The position numbers were made by a program, and so were the translations under genes. The notes under the pieces are model-generated. The model worked only from the letters and a program-made list of their open reading frames with translations. It was not told the origin of the DNA and searched no databases. 59,138 nucleotides of DNA, taken from contig JADCDI010000021.1 of NCBI GenBank assembly GCA_020251025.1, positions 1 through 59,138 on the forward strand, written 5' to 3'. This DNA is from Rhodobacter sp. (lineage in GTDB: Bacteria > Pseudomonadota > Alphaproteobacteria > Rhodobacterales > Rhodobacteraceae). Below, piece after piece: positions 40,896 to 48,699 of the stretch (position 1 is the first letter of the stretch; the number at the start of each line of letters is the position of its first letter).

Positions 40896-40951
40896 GAAAC
40901 GCCCTTTGGCCCACGACCCCTGCCTTGGTGTAGGGGCCATGCGCGCAGAAC

Positions 40952-41794
40952 TCAACCACCCTGCGGCGGATCGGTGGCAAAGGCGGCGCAGGGATCATCG
41001 CGCGGGACAGCCTTTGTCACGATCCAAAGATCATAAGGTTGTCCGGCGGCGGCAGGGCCTTCGATCTGGCCGACCGACAGCACGCGCGCCTGCGGGGCCA
41101 CGCGCGCCAGAACGGCGGGGACGCCCCGGTCCACCCGCGCGTGGCCGGACCCGGTGATGACCGCAACCGGGCCGCCCGTCCCGTCCAGCGCCTGGACCAC
41201 GGCGCGGGCCAGCGCCGCATCGCGCAGCCGCTGGGCCTCGACCATGCCTGCCAGCAGGTCTTCGGGCAGGGCATTGCAATGTGCCTCGCGCTGTTCGGCC
41301 TCGCGCAGGGACTGATCTTCGGGCGAAAGCGGGGTTGTCAGACCATAGCGCGGCGCATCGGCCCCAAAGACCCGGGCAGCCCCGTCGCGGACCGCGCGCC
41401 GCGCATCGCCGGGCGGCAGATCACCGCCATAGATGCGCGCCTGTGGCGCGGCGACAAAGATCGGATGATACATGGCAAAGTCCGGCCAGCCGGAGGTCTG
41501 CCAGCCAAAGGCCCGCGCCATCGCGGCGGCGTCGCCCCGGTCCGGCGGTGTCTGAAGGGCCTTCTGCGGCGTCAGCATTTCAAAAACCAGCGCGCGGGGT
41601 TTCAACGCGGCAACGGCAATGGCCTGATTGCGGTGATGCTCGGGGTTGTCGTGAATCTCGCCCAGGATCACCACATCTGCGGGCAAAAGCCGCCCAAGGT
41701 CATCGGCGGCGATTTCCATGGCAAGCGCCGGGCCTGCAACCAGCGCAAACCCGGCCAGGCAGATGCCGCGCAAAAGATGGCGCGGGTCAGCCAA
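40952..41794 (-). CDS. ChaN-like haem/iron-associated protein (Tiki superfamily)
   Basis: A 280-residue secreted protein. It has a signal peptide ending AGPALA, then VVILGEIHDNPEHHRNQA, LVFEMLTPQK, a basic middle and VAVITGSGHARVDRGVP, the His/Glu pattern of ChaN and related Tiki-fold proteins. ChaN of Campylobacter binds haem; the role here is not known. No in-frame ATG precedes the signal. The TTG at 41794 fits best and overlaps the rpoH2 stop by 8 bp, suggesting coupled translation with the sigma factor. Confidence 0.8.
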   Translation of the reverse strand: MADPRHLLRGICLAGFALVAGPALAMEIAADDLGRLLPADVVILGEIHDNPEHHRNQAIAVAALKPRALVFEMLTPQKALQTPPDRGDAAAMARAFGWQTSGWPDFAMYHPIFVAAPQARIYGGDLPPGDARRAVRDGAARVFGADAPRYGLTTPLSPEDQSLREAEQREAHCNALPEDLLAGMVEAQRLRDAALARAVVQALDGTGGPVAVITGSGHARVDRGVPAVLARVAPQARVLSVGQIEGPAAAGQPYDLWIVTKAVPRDDPCAAFATDPPQGG

Positions 41795-42665
41795 GGAAAT
41801 GGTGCACTTCCCTCGACTGCGATTCAAGGCTGCGGCGCATCTTGGCATAGGCGGCCGCTTCCAGCTGACGGACCCGCTCTTTGGATAACCCCAGCTCCTC
41901 GCCCAGCGATTCAAGCGTGCGCGCCGTGTCACGCAGCTTGCGTTCGGTGACAATGAAACGTTCGCGCTCGTTCAGCTCCTGCATCGCCTTTATCAACCAG
42001 GTTCGCAGACGGGCGGTATCATGCGCCTCTTCCACACGCTCGGCCGCCTGGTCGTTGCCGTCCTCCAGCGCGTCGATCCATTCGCGCCCTTCCTCTTCGG
42101 ACGACTGGGTGGCATTCAGCGAAAAGTCGGACCCGGACAGGCGCCCTTCCATCATCTCGACATCCGCAAGCGGCACGCCAACCTCGCGCGCGATCAACTC
42201 GCGCAGCTGATGGCTGTCAAGGGATTCGCCGCGCTGCGCTGCCTCGCGCTCCAGCTTGGCCTGCACGCGGCGCAGGTTGAAGAACAGCGATTTCTGTGAC
42301 GAGGTGGACCCGGTGCGCACCATCGACCAGTTGCGCATCACATAATCCTGGATGCTCGCCTTGATCCACCAGACCGCATAGGTCGAAAACCGTACCCCCC
42401 GGTCCGGGTCGAACTTGTCTGCGGCCTTCATCAGGCCAAGGCCTGCTTCCTGAATCAGATCGTTCATCGGGGCGCCGTAGCGGCGGAACTTTGCGGCCAT
42501 GGAGATTGCAAGGCGCATGTAGGCCGTGATCAGCCGGTGCAGGGCCTGCTCGTCACGCTGGTCGCGCCAGGCATAGGCAAGGCGCAGTTCGGTTTCCGCA
42601 TCCAGCAATTCTGCCTTCATTGCTTGGCGCGACATGGATTGGTCGGTATATCCGTCGAATGCCAA
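41787..42665 (-). CDS. rpoH2: RNA polymerase sigma-32 factor, RpoH2 type
   Basis: A 292-residue sigma-70 family protein. The RpoH box is present (QKSLFFNLRRVQAKLE), with region 2 DLIQEAGLGLMKAADKFDP and GVRFSTYAVWWIKASI and a region 4 HTH in LGEELGLSKERVRQLE. The start is TTG (42665) with GGAGG eight bases upstream. No ATG fits as well. Just upstream is TGATCC-N18-TAACA, matching the sigma-E (RpoE-ChrR) promoter of Rhodobacter. There RpoE drives rpoHII during singlet-oxygen stress, so this is called RpoH2 and not the heat-shock RpoH1. Experimental support is not available here. Confidence 0.9.
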   Translation of the reverse strand: MAFDGYTDQSMSRQAMKAELLDAETELRLAYAWRDQRDEQALHRLITAYMRLAISMAAKFRRYGAPMNDLIQEAGLGLMKAADKFDPDRGVRFSTYAVWWIKASIQDYVMRNWSMVRTGSTSSQKSLFFNLRRVQAKLEREAAQRGESLDSHQLRELIAREVGVPLADVEMMEGRLSGSDFSLNATQSSEEEGREWIDALEDGNDQAAERVEEAHDTARLRTWLIKAMQELNERERFIVTERKLRDTARTLESLGEELGLSKERVRQLEAAAYAKMRRSLESQSREVHHFLG

Positions 42666-42671
42666 CTTTCG

Positions 42672-42676
42672 CCTCC
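42672..42676 (-). promoter_or_regulatory. Ribosome-binding site deciding the TTG start of rpoH2
   Basis: GGAGG on the minus strand lies six bases before the TTG at 42665. It is the only good ribosome-binding site in the leader and makes the rare TTG start more likely than an upstream in-frame start. Confidence 0.7.
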
Positions 42677-42700
42677 ATGCAGTCCATTGATACCTGTGCG

Positions 42701-42729
42701 TGTTACGGTGCCAGGCCGTGACCGGATCA
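42701..42729 (-). promoter_or_regulatory. Sigma-E-type promoter of rpoH2
   Basis: On the minus strand TGATCC (42724-42729), an 18-bp spacer and TAACA (42701-42705) match the Rhodobacter sigma-E consensus TGATCC-N18-TAAGA except for one base. The -10 end is 36 bp before the rpoH2 start, leaving a short leader with a ribosome-binding site. It lies between rpoH2 and cobU. Confidence 0.6.
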
Positions 42730-42744
42730 ATTGTTTCGCCGCAG

Positions 42745-43275
42745 ATGTGGAAAAATGCCTGCGTCATCGGCGGTGCCCGATCAGGGAAATCCGCCTTCGC
42801 TGAAAATCTGGTCACCGCGACCGGGCGGCGGCGCATCTACATCGCAACGGCAGAGGCCTGGGATGACGAAATGCGCGACCGGATTGCGCGCCACAGGCAG
42901 GGCCGTGGCGACGGCTGGGAAACCCTGGATGCCCCGCTTGATCTGTCAGGCACCCTGGCCGCCATTCCCGCGGATGCCGCCGTTCTGGTGGATTGCGCGA
43001 CCCTGTGGCTGTCCAACCACATGCTGGCCGGGCATGATCTGGCCGCCGAGACGGCCAACCTGCTGGCGGCGCTTGCCGCCTGCGCCGCCCCGGTCGCGGT
43101 GGTGTCCAACGAGGTCGGCTGGGGCATCGTGCCGGACAATGCGCTTGCCCGGCGGTTCCGCGATGCCCAAGGCCGACTGAACCAGCAGATGGCAGCCCAG
43201 GCGGACCTGGTTGTGGGGGTCATGGCCGGGCTGCCCTTTGCCCTCAAGGGCCGCCTGCCGGGGGCACCCGCATGA
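42745..43275 (+). CDS. cobU: Bifunctional adenosylcobinamide kinase/guanylyltransferase
   Basis: A 176-residue P-loop enzyme with CVIGGARSGKSAFAE, the guanylylation-type histidine in RHRQGRGDGWETLDAP, LVDCATLWLSNHML and VSNEVGWGIVPDN. It phosphorylates adenosylcobinamide and then transfers GMP, a late step in B12 nucleotide-loop assembly. The ATG at 42745 is chosen because family similarity starts there; GTG starts at 42718 or 42700 are possible. The rpoH2 promoter would overlap the longer versions. The stop overlaps the next gene by 4 bp. Confidence 0.9.
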   Translation: MWKNACVIGGARSGKSAFAENLVTATGRRRIYIATAEAWDDEMRDRIARHRQGRGDGWETLDAPLDLSGTLAAIPADAAVLVDCATLWLSNHMLAGHDLAAETANLLAALAACAAPVAVVSNEVGWGIVPDNALARRFRDAQGRLNQQMAAQADLVVGVMAGLPFALKGRLPGAPA

Positions 43276-43841
43276 CCCGGCTGTGGTGGGTGCGTCACGG
43301 ACCGACCCATGCCCGCGAGATGATCGGATGGACCGACCGCGCGGCGGACCTTTCGGACCATGGGGCGATCACGCGGCTGCGCGACCATCTGCCCGCAGCC
43401 CCCGTGGTGTCATCCGACCTGGTCCGCGCGATGCAGACCGCCGCCGCGATCTGCCGGGGCCAGCCGCTGCCGCCGCTGCCCGCGCTGCGGGAAATCCACT
43501 TCGGTGCCTGGGAAGGCCTGCGCTTTGCCGAGGCCGAGGCGCGCGACCCCGTCCTGATCCGGCGCTTCTGGGAAGACCCGGGCGATGTCGCGGCCCCGGG
43601 CGGCGAAAGCTGGAACGGCCTGTCCGCGCGCGTCAACGCGGCGGCCGATGCGCTGATTGCAGACCATGAGGGCGACCTTGTGATCGTGGCGCATTTCGGT
43701 GCCATCCTGACCCAGATCGAACGGGCGCTGGGCATTTCCACAGCCCAGGCCTTTGCGCAAAGGATCGATCCCCTGTCCGTCACCTGTATCGAGGTGCAGT
43801 CCGGCATCTGGTGCCTGCGCAGCGTCAATGTCACAGTCTGA
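43272..43841 (+). CDS. Histidine phosphatase (CobC-like)
   Basis: A 189-residue branch 1 histidine phosphatase with the RHG motif at the start (WWVRHGPTHA), a catalytic acid in LREIHFGAWEGL and the second histidine in VIVAHFGAI. It overlaps cobU by 4 bp, so it may be the alpha-ribazole 5'-phosphate phosphatase CobC of B12 synthesis. The fold has many substrates, so this rests on context alone. The ATG at 43272 gives the normal length. Confidence 0.82.
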   Translation: MTRLWWVRHGPTHAREMIGWTDRAADLSDHGAITRLRDHLPAAPVVSSDLVRAMQTAAAICRGQPLPPLPALREIHFGAWEGLRFAEAEARDPVLIRRFWEDPGDVAAPGGESWNGLSARVNAAADALIADHEGDLVIVAHFGAILTQIERALGISTAQAFAQRIDPLSVTCIEVQSGIWCLRSVNVTV

Positions 43842-43917
43842 CCGCTGCGGGTGACGGGAATTGCCGTGCCGCGTCGTTTTGCAGACCGCGCCAGCCCCGC
43901 CGGGCCGGGGCTGCCGG

Positions 43918-43923
43918 AAGGAG
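43918..43923 (+). promoter_or_regulatory. Ribosome-binding site before a TTG start
   Basis: AAGGAG lies seven bases before the TTG at 43931 of the GST-like gene. The nearest ATG (43938) is in a different frame, so this site supports the TTG start. Confidence 0.65.
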
Positions 43924-43930
43924 ACCGCCC

Positions 43931-44803
43931 TTGACCCATGACCTTGCCATTGCCGACCGCGCCTATTCCAGCTGGTCGCTGCGCGGCTGGCTTTTGTTCG
44001 ATGCCTTCGGCCTGCCCGTCCGGACCCGCAGCGCCCGGCTTTATACCGACGAACTGCCGCAGATGCTGGCGGGGTTCTTTCCCGCGCGCACCGTGCCGGT
44101 GATGCGCACCCCCGAGGGCACCGTCGTGTCCGAAAGCCTGGCCATTGCCGAAGAACTGGCCAGCCGCCACCCGGACGCGGGCCTTTGGCCCGCAGATCCC
44201 GCCGCCCGCGCGGTGGCCCGCGCCCTGGCAGCGGAGATGCACGCAGGCTTCAGCGCATTGCGCAGCCATTGCCCGATGAACCTGCGCGTCAGCTACACCG
44301 ATTGCGCCCCGCCCGACACCGTGCAGGCCGATCTGGCGCGGATCGAGCTGCTTTGGTCCTGGGCCAGGCAGCAGACGGGCGCGCAGGGGGCATGGCTCTG
44401 CGGGGCCTATTCGGCTGCCGATGCCTTTTTCGCGCCGGTGGCGGGCCGCATTGCCGGTTACAACCTGCCTGTCGGGGCCGGGGCCGCCGCCTATGTCGCC
44501 GCCCATCTGGCGCATCCGTCGTTCCGGCGCTGGCGCGCCATGGGTCTTGCCGACGGGGCCGATCAGGACGTTTACCGGCGCGCCTATCCGCGCAGGCCCT
44601 GGCCCGGCCCGGCCCCGCTGGCCGCGCGCGCGGTGGACACCGGCCCTTCGGTCAACACCACCTGCCCCTATTCCGGCAAGCCCGTCACCCATTTTCTGGA
44701 ATCGAGCGGGCGCATCTACGGCTTTTGCAATGCCTTCTGCCGCGACAAGACGGTGGCGGATCCCGAAGCCTGGCCGGAATTCATGGCCATTCACCAATCG
44801 TAA
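43931..44803 (+). CDS. Glutathione S-transferase-like protein with C-terminal Cys-rich domain
   Basis: A 290-residue protein. Residues about 1-75 form a thioredoxin-like GST domain with YSSWSLRGWLLFDAFGLPV and VVSESLAIAEELA. Helices of the GST C-terminal domain follow to about 210. A short extra domain ends the chain with CPYSGKPVTHFLE and YGFCNAFCRDKT, four Cys in a Cx(n)C...CxxxC pattern that looks metal-binding or redox-active. The start is TTG at 43931, supported by AAGGAG. It is probably a detoxifying or thiol-redox enzyme. The role of the C-terminal domain is unknown. It stands between the phosphatase and comM genes. Confidence 0.8.
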   Translation: MTHDLAIADRAYSSWSLRGWLLFDAFGLPVRTRSARLYTDELPQMLAGFFPARTVPVMRTPEGTVVSESLAIAEELASRHPDAGLWPADPAARAVARALAAEMHAGFSALRSHCPMNLRVSYTDCAPPDTVQADLARIELLWSWARQQTGAQGAWLCGAYSAADAFFAPVAGRIAGYNLPVGAGAAAYVAAHLAHPSFRRWRAMGLADGADQDVYRRAYPRRPWPGPAPLAARAVDTGPSVNTTCPYSGKPVTHFLESSGRIYGFCNAFCRDKTVADPEAWPEFMAIHQS

Positions 44804-44820
44804 ACCATTTGCCGGCTAAT

Positions 44821-44835
44821 CGTTAACCCTGTGGC
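44821..44835 (+). promoter_or_regulatory. TTAACC-containing 15-mer upstream of comM
   Basis: CGTTAACCCTGTGGC lies 18 bp before the comM ATG. It differs at one base from the site before dprA. A small hairpin, ACCCTG-TGG-CAGGGT, overlaps its right half. It fits a CtrA half-site, but binding is inferred. Confidence 0.5.
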
Positions 44836-44853
44836 AGGGTAAGGCTTGGGCAA

Positions 44854-46368
44854 ATGGTTGCGCGCGCGCACACGGTGGCCTTTGAAGGGGTCGAGGCGCG
44901 ACCGGTAGAGGTGCAATGCGCCGTCTCGCCCGGCCTGCCGGGCTTTACCATTGTCGGCCTGCCGGACAAGGCCGTGTCCGAAGCGCGCGAGCGGGTACGG
45001 GCGGCGCTGTCGGCCATGTCCATCGCCCTGCCGTCGAAACGCATCACGATCAATCTGTCGCCCGCGGACCTGCCCAAGGAAGGTTCGCATTTCGACCTGC
45101 CCATCGCCATTGCCTTGCTGGCGGCACTGGACATTCTGCCAAAGGATGCCGTCGATGGCACGCTCGCCCTGGGCGAGCTGTCGCTGGATGGCACGCTGGT
45201 GGCGGTGATCGGCGCGCTGCCCGCCGCCATGGCGGCCGCTGAAGAGGACCGCATCCTGCTTTGTCCGCGCGCCTGCGGCCCCGAGGCGGCCTGGGTCGGC
45301 GCGACCCAGGTCATCGCGGCAGGATCGTTGAACGATGTGGTACGCCACTATACCGGCCAGACCCCGATCGCCGCCGCCGAGGCGGGCGAGGTGCTGGCCG
45401 CACCGCAGGGACGCGACCTGCGCGACGTCAAGGGTCAGGAACGCGCCAAGCGGGCGCTGGAAATCGCGGCGGCCGGGCGGCACCATGTGCTGATGGTGGG
45501 CAGCCCGGGATCGGGAAAATCCATGCTGGCCGCGCGCCTGCCCGGGATCCTTCCCGATCTGTCCGCCGCCGAGGCGCTGGAAACCTCGATGGTGCATTCG
45601 CTGGCCGGCCTTCTGTCCGAAGGCGGCATTTCGCGCAGCCGCCCCTTCCGCGAGCCGCATCATACGGCGTCGATGGCAGCGATCGTCGGCGGCGGCAAGG
45701 GGGCGAAGCCGGGAGAGATCAGCCTGGCGCATAATGGCGTGCTGTTCATGGACGAATTCCCGGAGTTTCCGCGCAACGTGCTGGAAACGCTGCGCCAGCC
45801 CATCGAGACCGGCGAGGTCGTGGTCTCTCGCGCCAATGCCCATGTGCGCTATCCCTGCCGGTTTCTGCTGATTGCTGCGGCAAACCCCTGCAAATGCGGT
45901 TATCTGGCCGATCCGTCGCGCGCCTGCGCCAGGGTGCCCGTTTGCGGCGAAGATTACCTGGGCCGCATTTCCGGGCCGCTGATGGACCGCTTCGATCTGC
46001 GCGTCGAAGTGCCGCCGGTGGCCTTTACCGACCTTGACCTGCCCGCGACCGGGGACTCTTCGCAACAGGTCGCGGCGCGCGTTGCCCGGGCGCGGCAGCG
46101 GCAGGCGCAGCGCTTTGCCGGTACGCCCGGCGTGCGGGTGAATGCCGATGCCGAAGGCGCGCTGCTGGAAGACATTGCCACGCCCGACGCCGACGGGCGC
46201 GCCCTGCTGTCGCGCGTGGCTGACCGGTTCGGCCTGTCGGCGCGCGGCTATCACCGCGTCCTGCGGGTTGCGCGCACCATTGCCGACCTTGACGGCGAAA
46301 ACGTTGTGCAAAAGCCCCACATCGCCGAAGCGGTGGGCTACCGTCTGGCCGTCGGCACCAAATCCTGA
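44854..46368 (+). CDS. comM: YifB/ComM family AAA ATPase
   Basis: A 504-residue protein with an N-terminal Lon-like domain (TIVGLPDKAVSEARERVRAAL), Walker A VGSPGSGKSMLAARLPGI (about residue 217), Walker B LFMDEFPEF, and a Mg-chelatase-like C-terminal region containing a Cys cluster (NPCKCGYLADPSRACARVPVC). ComM is a branch-migration helicase that extends homologous pairing after DNA uptake; in Rhodobacter its homologue aids gene transfer agent recipients. The ATG at 44854 is used. It converges with gshB. Confidence 0.95.
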   Translation: MVARAHTVAFEGVEARPVEVQCAVSPGLPGFTIVGLPDKAVSEARERVRAALSAMSIALPSKRITINLSPADLPKEGSHFDLPIAIALLAALDILPKDAVDGTLALGELSLDGTLVAVIGALPAAMAAAEEDRILLCPRACGPEAAWVGATQVIAAGSLNDVVRHYTGQTPIAAAEAGEVLAAPQGRDLRDVKGQERAKRALEIAAAGRHHVLMVGSPGSGKSMLAARLPGILPDLSAAEALETSMVHSLAGLLSEGGISRSRPFREPHHTASMAAIVGGGKGAKPGEISLAHNGVLFMDEFPEFPRNVLETLRQPIETGEVVVSRANAHVRYPCRFLLIAAANPCKCGYLADPSRACARVPVCGEDYLGRISGPLMDRFDLRVEVPPVAFTDLDLPATGDSSQQVAARVARARQRQAQRFAGTPGVRVNADAEGALLEDIATPDADGRALLSRVADRFGLSARGYHRVLRVARTIADLDGENVVQKPHIAEAVGYRLAVGTKS

Positions 46369-46374
46369 GCCGGG

Positions 46375-47319
46375 TCAGGCGGCGCGCCTGGCTTCGATCA
46401 CCTCCCAGATGCGGGCGGCACCATTGGTGCCGTCGAACCGCTCCAGCTCCTGCAGGCCGGTTGGCGAGGTCACGTTGATCTCGGTCAGCCAGTCGCCGAT
46501 CACGTCGATCCCGACAAAGAGCTGACCCTTGGCCTTCAGTTCCGGTCCGATGGCCGCGCAGATCTCGCGGTCGCGCGCCGTCAGCCCGGTCTTTTCCGGC
46601 CGCCCGCCCGCATGCATGTTGGACCGGGTCTCGCCGGCCTGAGGCACGCGGTTGATCGCGCCGACAGGCTCGCCGTCAACCAGGATGATGCGCTTGTCGC
46701 CCTTCACGACATCGGGCAGGAATTTCTGCACGATCAGCGGCTCGCGGCTCATGCCCGTGAACAGCTCGTGCAGCGAGGCCAGGTTGCGGTCGTTCGGGTC
46801 CAGCCGGAACACGCCGGCCCCGCCGTTTCCGTAAAGCGGCTTCAGGATGACATCGCCATGACGTGCCTTGAAGGCGCGGATGGTCGCCAGGTCGCGGGCG
46901 ATCATGGTGGGGGGCGTCAGGTGCGGATAATTCAGCACCAGCAGCTTTTCCGGCGAATTGCGCACCCAGAACGGATCGTTCACCACCAGGGTGCCGGGAT
47001 GGATCCGCTCCAGGATATGGGTGGTGGTGATGTATCCCATGTCGAAAGGCGGGTCCTGGCGCAGCCAGACGACGTCAAAGCTGGCAAGATCCACCTCGGC
47101 CTCCGGGCCATAGGTTACGTGGTTGCCCTTTTCGCGGCGCAGATCAATCGGCCAGCCGCGAGCGGTCACGCGCCCCTCGTCGAAAGCCAGCCTGTCGGGC
47201 GTGTAGAAAAAAAGGCTGTGCCCGCGGGCCTGCGCCTCCAGCGCGATGCGGAACGTGCTGTCCGCCCCGATGTTGACGGACCCGATGGGGTCCATCTGCA
47301 GTGCAACCTTCAGGCCCAT
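46375..47319 (-). CDS. gshB: Glutathione synthase
   Basis: A 314-residue ATP-grasp enzyme that joins gamma-glutamylcysteine and glycine. It has [19 protein letters not shown] at the N-terminus, [18 protein letters not shown], an ATP-binding [18 protein letters not shown] and a C-terminal [20 protein letters not shown]. The ATG at 47319 follows GGAGG; an earlier ATG at 47334 is possible. It is first to converge on comM and is followed (62 bp upstream on the same strand) by yraN and rsmI. Confidence 0.95.
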   Translation of the reverse strand: MGLKVALQMDPIGSVNIGADSTFRIALEAQARGHSLFFYTPDRLAFDEGRVTARGWPIDLRREKGNHVTYGPEAEVDLASFDVVWLRQDPPFDMGYITTTHILERIHPGTLVVNDPFWVRNSPEKLLVLNYPHLTPPTMIARDLATIRAFKARHGDVILKPLYGNGGAGVFRLDPNDRNLASLHELFTGMSREPLIVQKFLPDVVKGDKRIILVDGEPVGAINRVPQAGETRSNMHAGGRPEKTGLTARDREICAAIGPELKAKGQLFVGIDVIGDWLTEINVTSPTGLQELERFDGTNGAARIWEVIEARRAA

Positions 47320-47381
47320 GCTGTCCTCCGCCACGACGCCCCTACATGGCGCAGCGCGGTGCGGGTTGCAATCATGCAGGG

Positions 47382-47735
47382 TCAGGCGGCAAAGGCATTC
47401 TCGATGATTTCGATGCGGCCCGCGTCATCCACCAGCGCCACGTCGAACCGCGCCGCAGTATCCTGCCCCGCCGGTTCCTGCCCCAGAAAGACCGAGGCCG
47501 AGGCACAGATGCGCGCCATCTGCCGGCCTGTCAGGTGCAGGGCCGCTTCGGCGTGGCTGCGGCTTTGCTTGACTTCGATAAAGATCACTTCGGCACCGTT
47601 GCGGGCGATCAGATCGATCTCGCCCGCCGGGGAACGCCAGCGGCGCGCGGCGATGGGTGTGCCGCCGGTTTCATAAAGCCGCGCAACCGCCGCTTCCGCC
47701 GCGATCCCGGCATGGTAAGACACTGCCCCGCTCAT
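47382..47735 (-). CDS. yraN: UPF0102 protein YraN (predicted endonuclease-like)
   Basis: A 117-residue protein with the YraN pattern: an N-terminal helical [11 protein letters not shown], then [21 protein letters not shown], which carries the D-(I/L)-x(n)-E-x-K core of restriction-endonuclease-like folds. The biological role is not established. It overlaps the rsmI stop by 4 bp (ATGA). The neighbourhood rsmI-yraN beside an LpoA-like lipoprotein matches E. coli gene order. Confidence 0.92.
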   Translation of the reverse strand: MSGAVSYHAGIAAEAAVARLYETGGTPIAARRWRSPAGEIDLIARNGAEVIFIEVKQSRSHAEAALHLTGRQMARICASASVFLGQEPAGQDTAARFDVALVDDAGRIEIIENAFAA

Positions 47736-48607
47736 TCCCGTTCCGCCAGTTGCAACGCCATCCGGTAGACATCCTTGCGCGGCAGGTTCAGCGCCGCCGC
47801 CACCCTTGCCGCAGCATCCTTGACCGAGCCGTGCCCAAGCGCGTCGCGCAAGGCCGCCTTGATGCTTGCGTCATCAACCACACGCTCGCCCGGCCGGTCG
47901 ACCAGAACAACAATTTCCCCCTTGACCGTCCGGCCGGCGAAAGCTTCAGCAAGCTGCCCGAGGGTTCCGCGCGATACCTCTTCGAAACGTTTGGTCAGTT
48001 CGCGGCACACCGCAGCCGCGCGGTCCTTTCCGAAAGTTTCTGCCATTTCGGTTAACAGCCGGTTAATGCGCTTTGGCGATTCATACAAAATCAAGGTGGC
48101 AGGCACCTGTCCAAGCTCTGCCAGAAAGCGCGCCCGGTCCCCCGCCCCCGCCGGCGGAAAGCCGGCGAAAAGAAAGCGGTCACTTGGCAGGCCTGAAACC
48201 GTCAGGGCCGCCAGCACGGCAGAAGGCCCTGGCGCGGCCAGAACGGCAAGACCTTCGGCAATCGCGGCGCGGGCCAATTGAAAGCCCGGATCGGCGATCA
48301 GCGGCGTTCCGGCTTCCGGGGCATAGGCCACCGACTTGCCTTCTTTCAGCGCGCGCAACAGGCGCGGGCGCACCGCCTCGCCGTTGTGGTCGTGATAGGC
48401 AATCAGCGGACGGCCGTTCAGGGCGATGCCATGGATTTTCATCAGATGCCGCAGGGTGCGCGTATCTTCTGCGGCAAGCACATCGGCCCCTGCCAGAACA
48501 TCAAGCGCGCGCAGGGTGATGTCGCGTGCGGCCCCGATGGGGGTTGCCAAAAGATGAAGGCCCGGCGTAACGGGCCGCAGCAGCGGCTTGGGGGGGCCGG
48601 TGGTCAC
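47732..48607 (-). CDS. rsmI: 16S rRNA (cytidine-1402-2'-O)-methyltransferase RsmI
   Basis: A 291-residue tetrapyrrole-methylase-fold protein. It has LATPIGAARDITLRALDVL, AEDTRTLRHLMKIHGI, YAPEAGTPLIADPGFQL, APGPSAVLAALTVSGLPSD, ESPKRINRLLTEM and TVKGEIVVLVD. It adds a 2'-O-methyl to C1402 in the decoding centre of 16S rRNA. GTG at 48607 is chosen, with AAGGGAG about eight bases upstream; the open frame continues to 48922 without homology. It is divergent from the LpoA-like gene. Confidence 0.94.
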   Translation of the reverse strand: MTTGPPKPLLRPVTPGLHLLATPIGAARDITLRALDVLAGADVLAAEDTRTLRHLMKIHGIALNGRPLIAYHDHNGEAVRPRLLRALKEGKSVAYAPEAGTPLIADPGFQLARAAIAEGLAVLAAPGPSAVLAALTVSGLPSDRFLFAGFPPAGAGDRARFLAELGQVPATLILYESPKRINRLLTEMAETFGKDRAAAVCRELTKRFEEVSRGTLGQLAEAFAGRTVKGEIVVLVDRPGERVVDDASIKAALRDALGHGSVKDAAARVAAALNLPRKDVYRMALQLAERE

Positions 48608-48699
48608 AAAGAATGCTCCCTTCGAAAGTTGCCTTCCCCAAGCGAAGCGCATAGGCTCTGCGCCAAAGCTGTGATCGCCCTGACGAGAAGGAATACCGC

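Noticed and set aside
48052-48066. TTAA-N7-TTAA, a full CtrA-like consensus
   Set aside because: It lies inside rsmI, encoding a conserved INRLL stretch, and is not upstream of any start codon.
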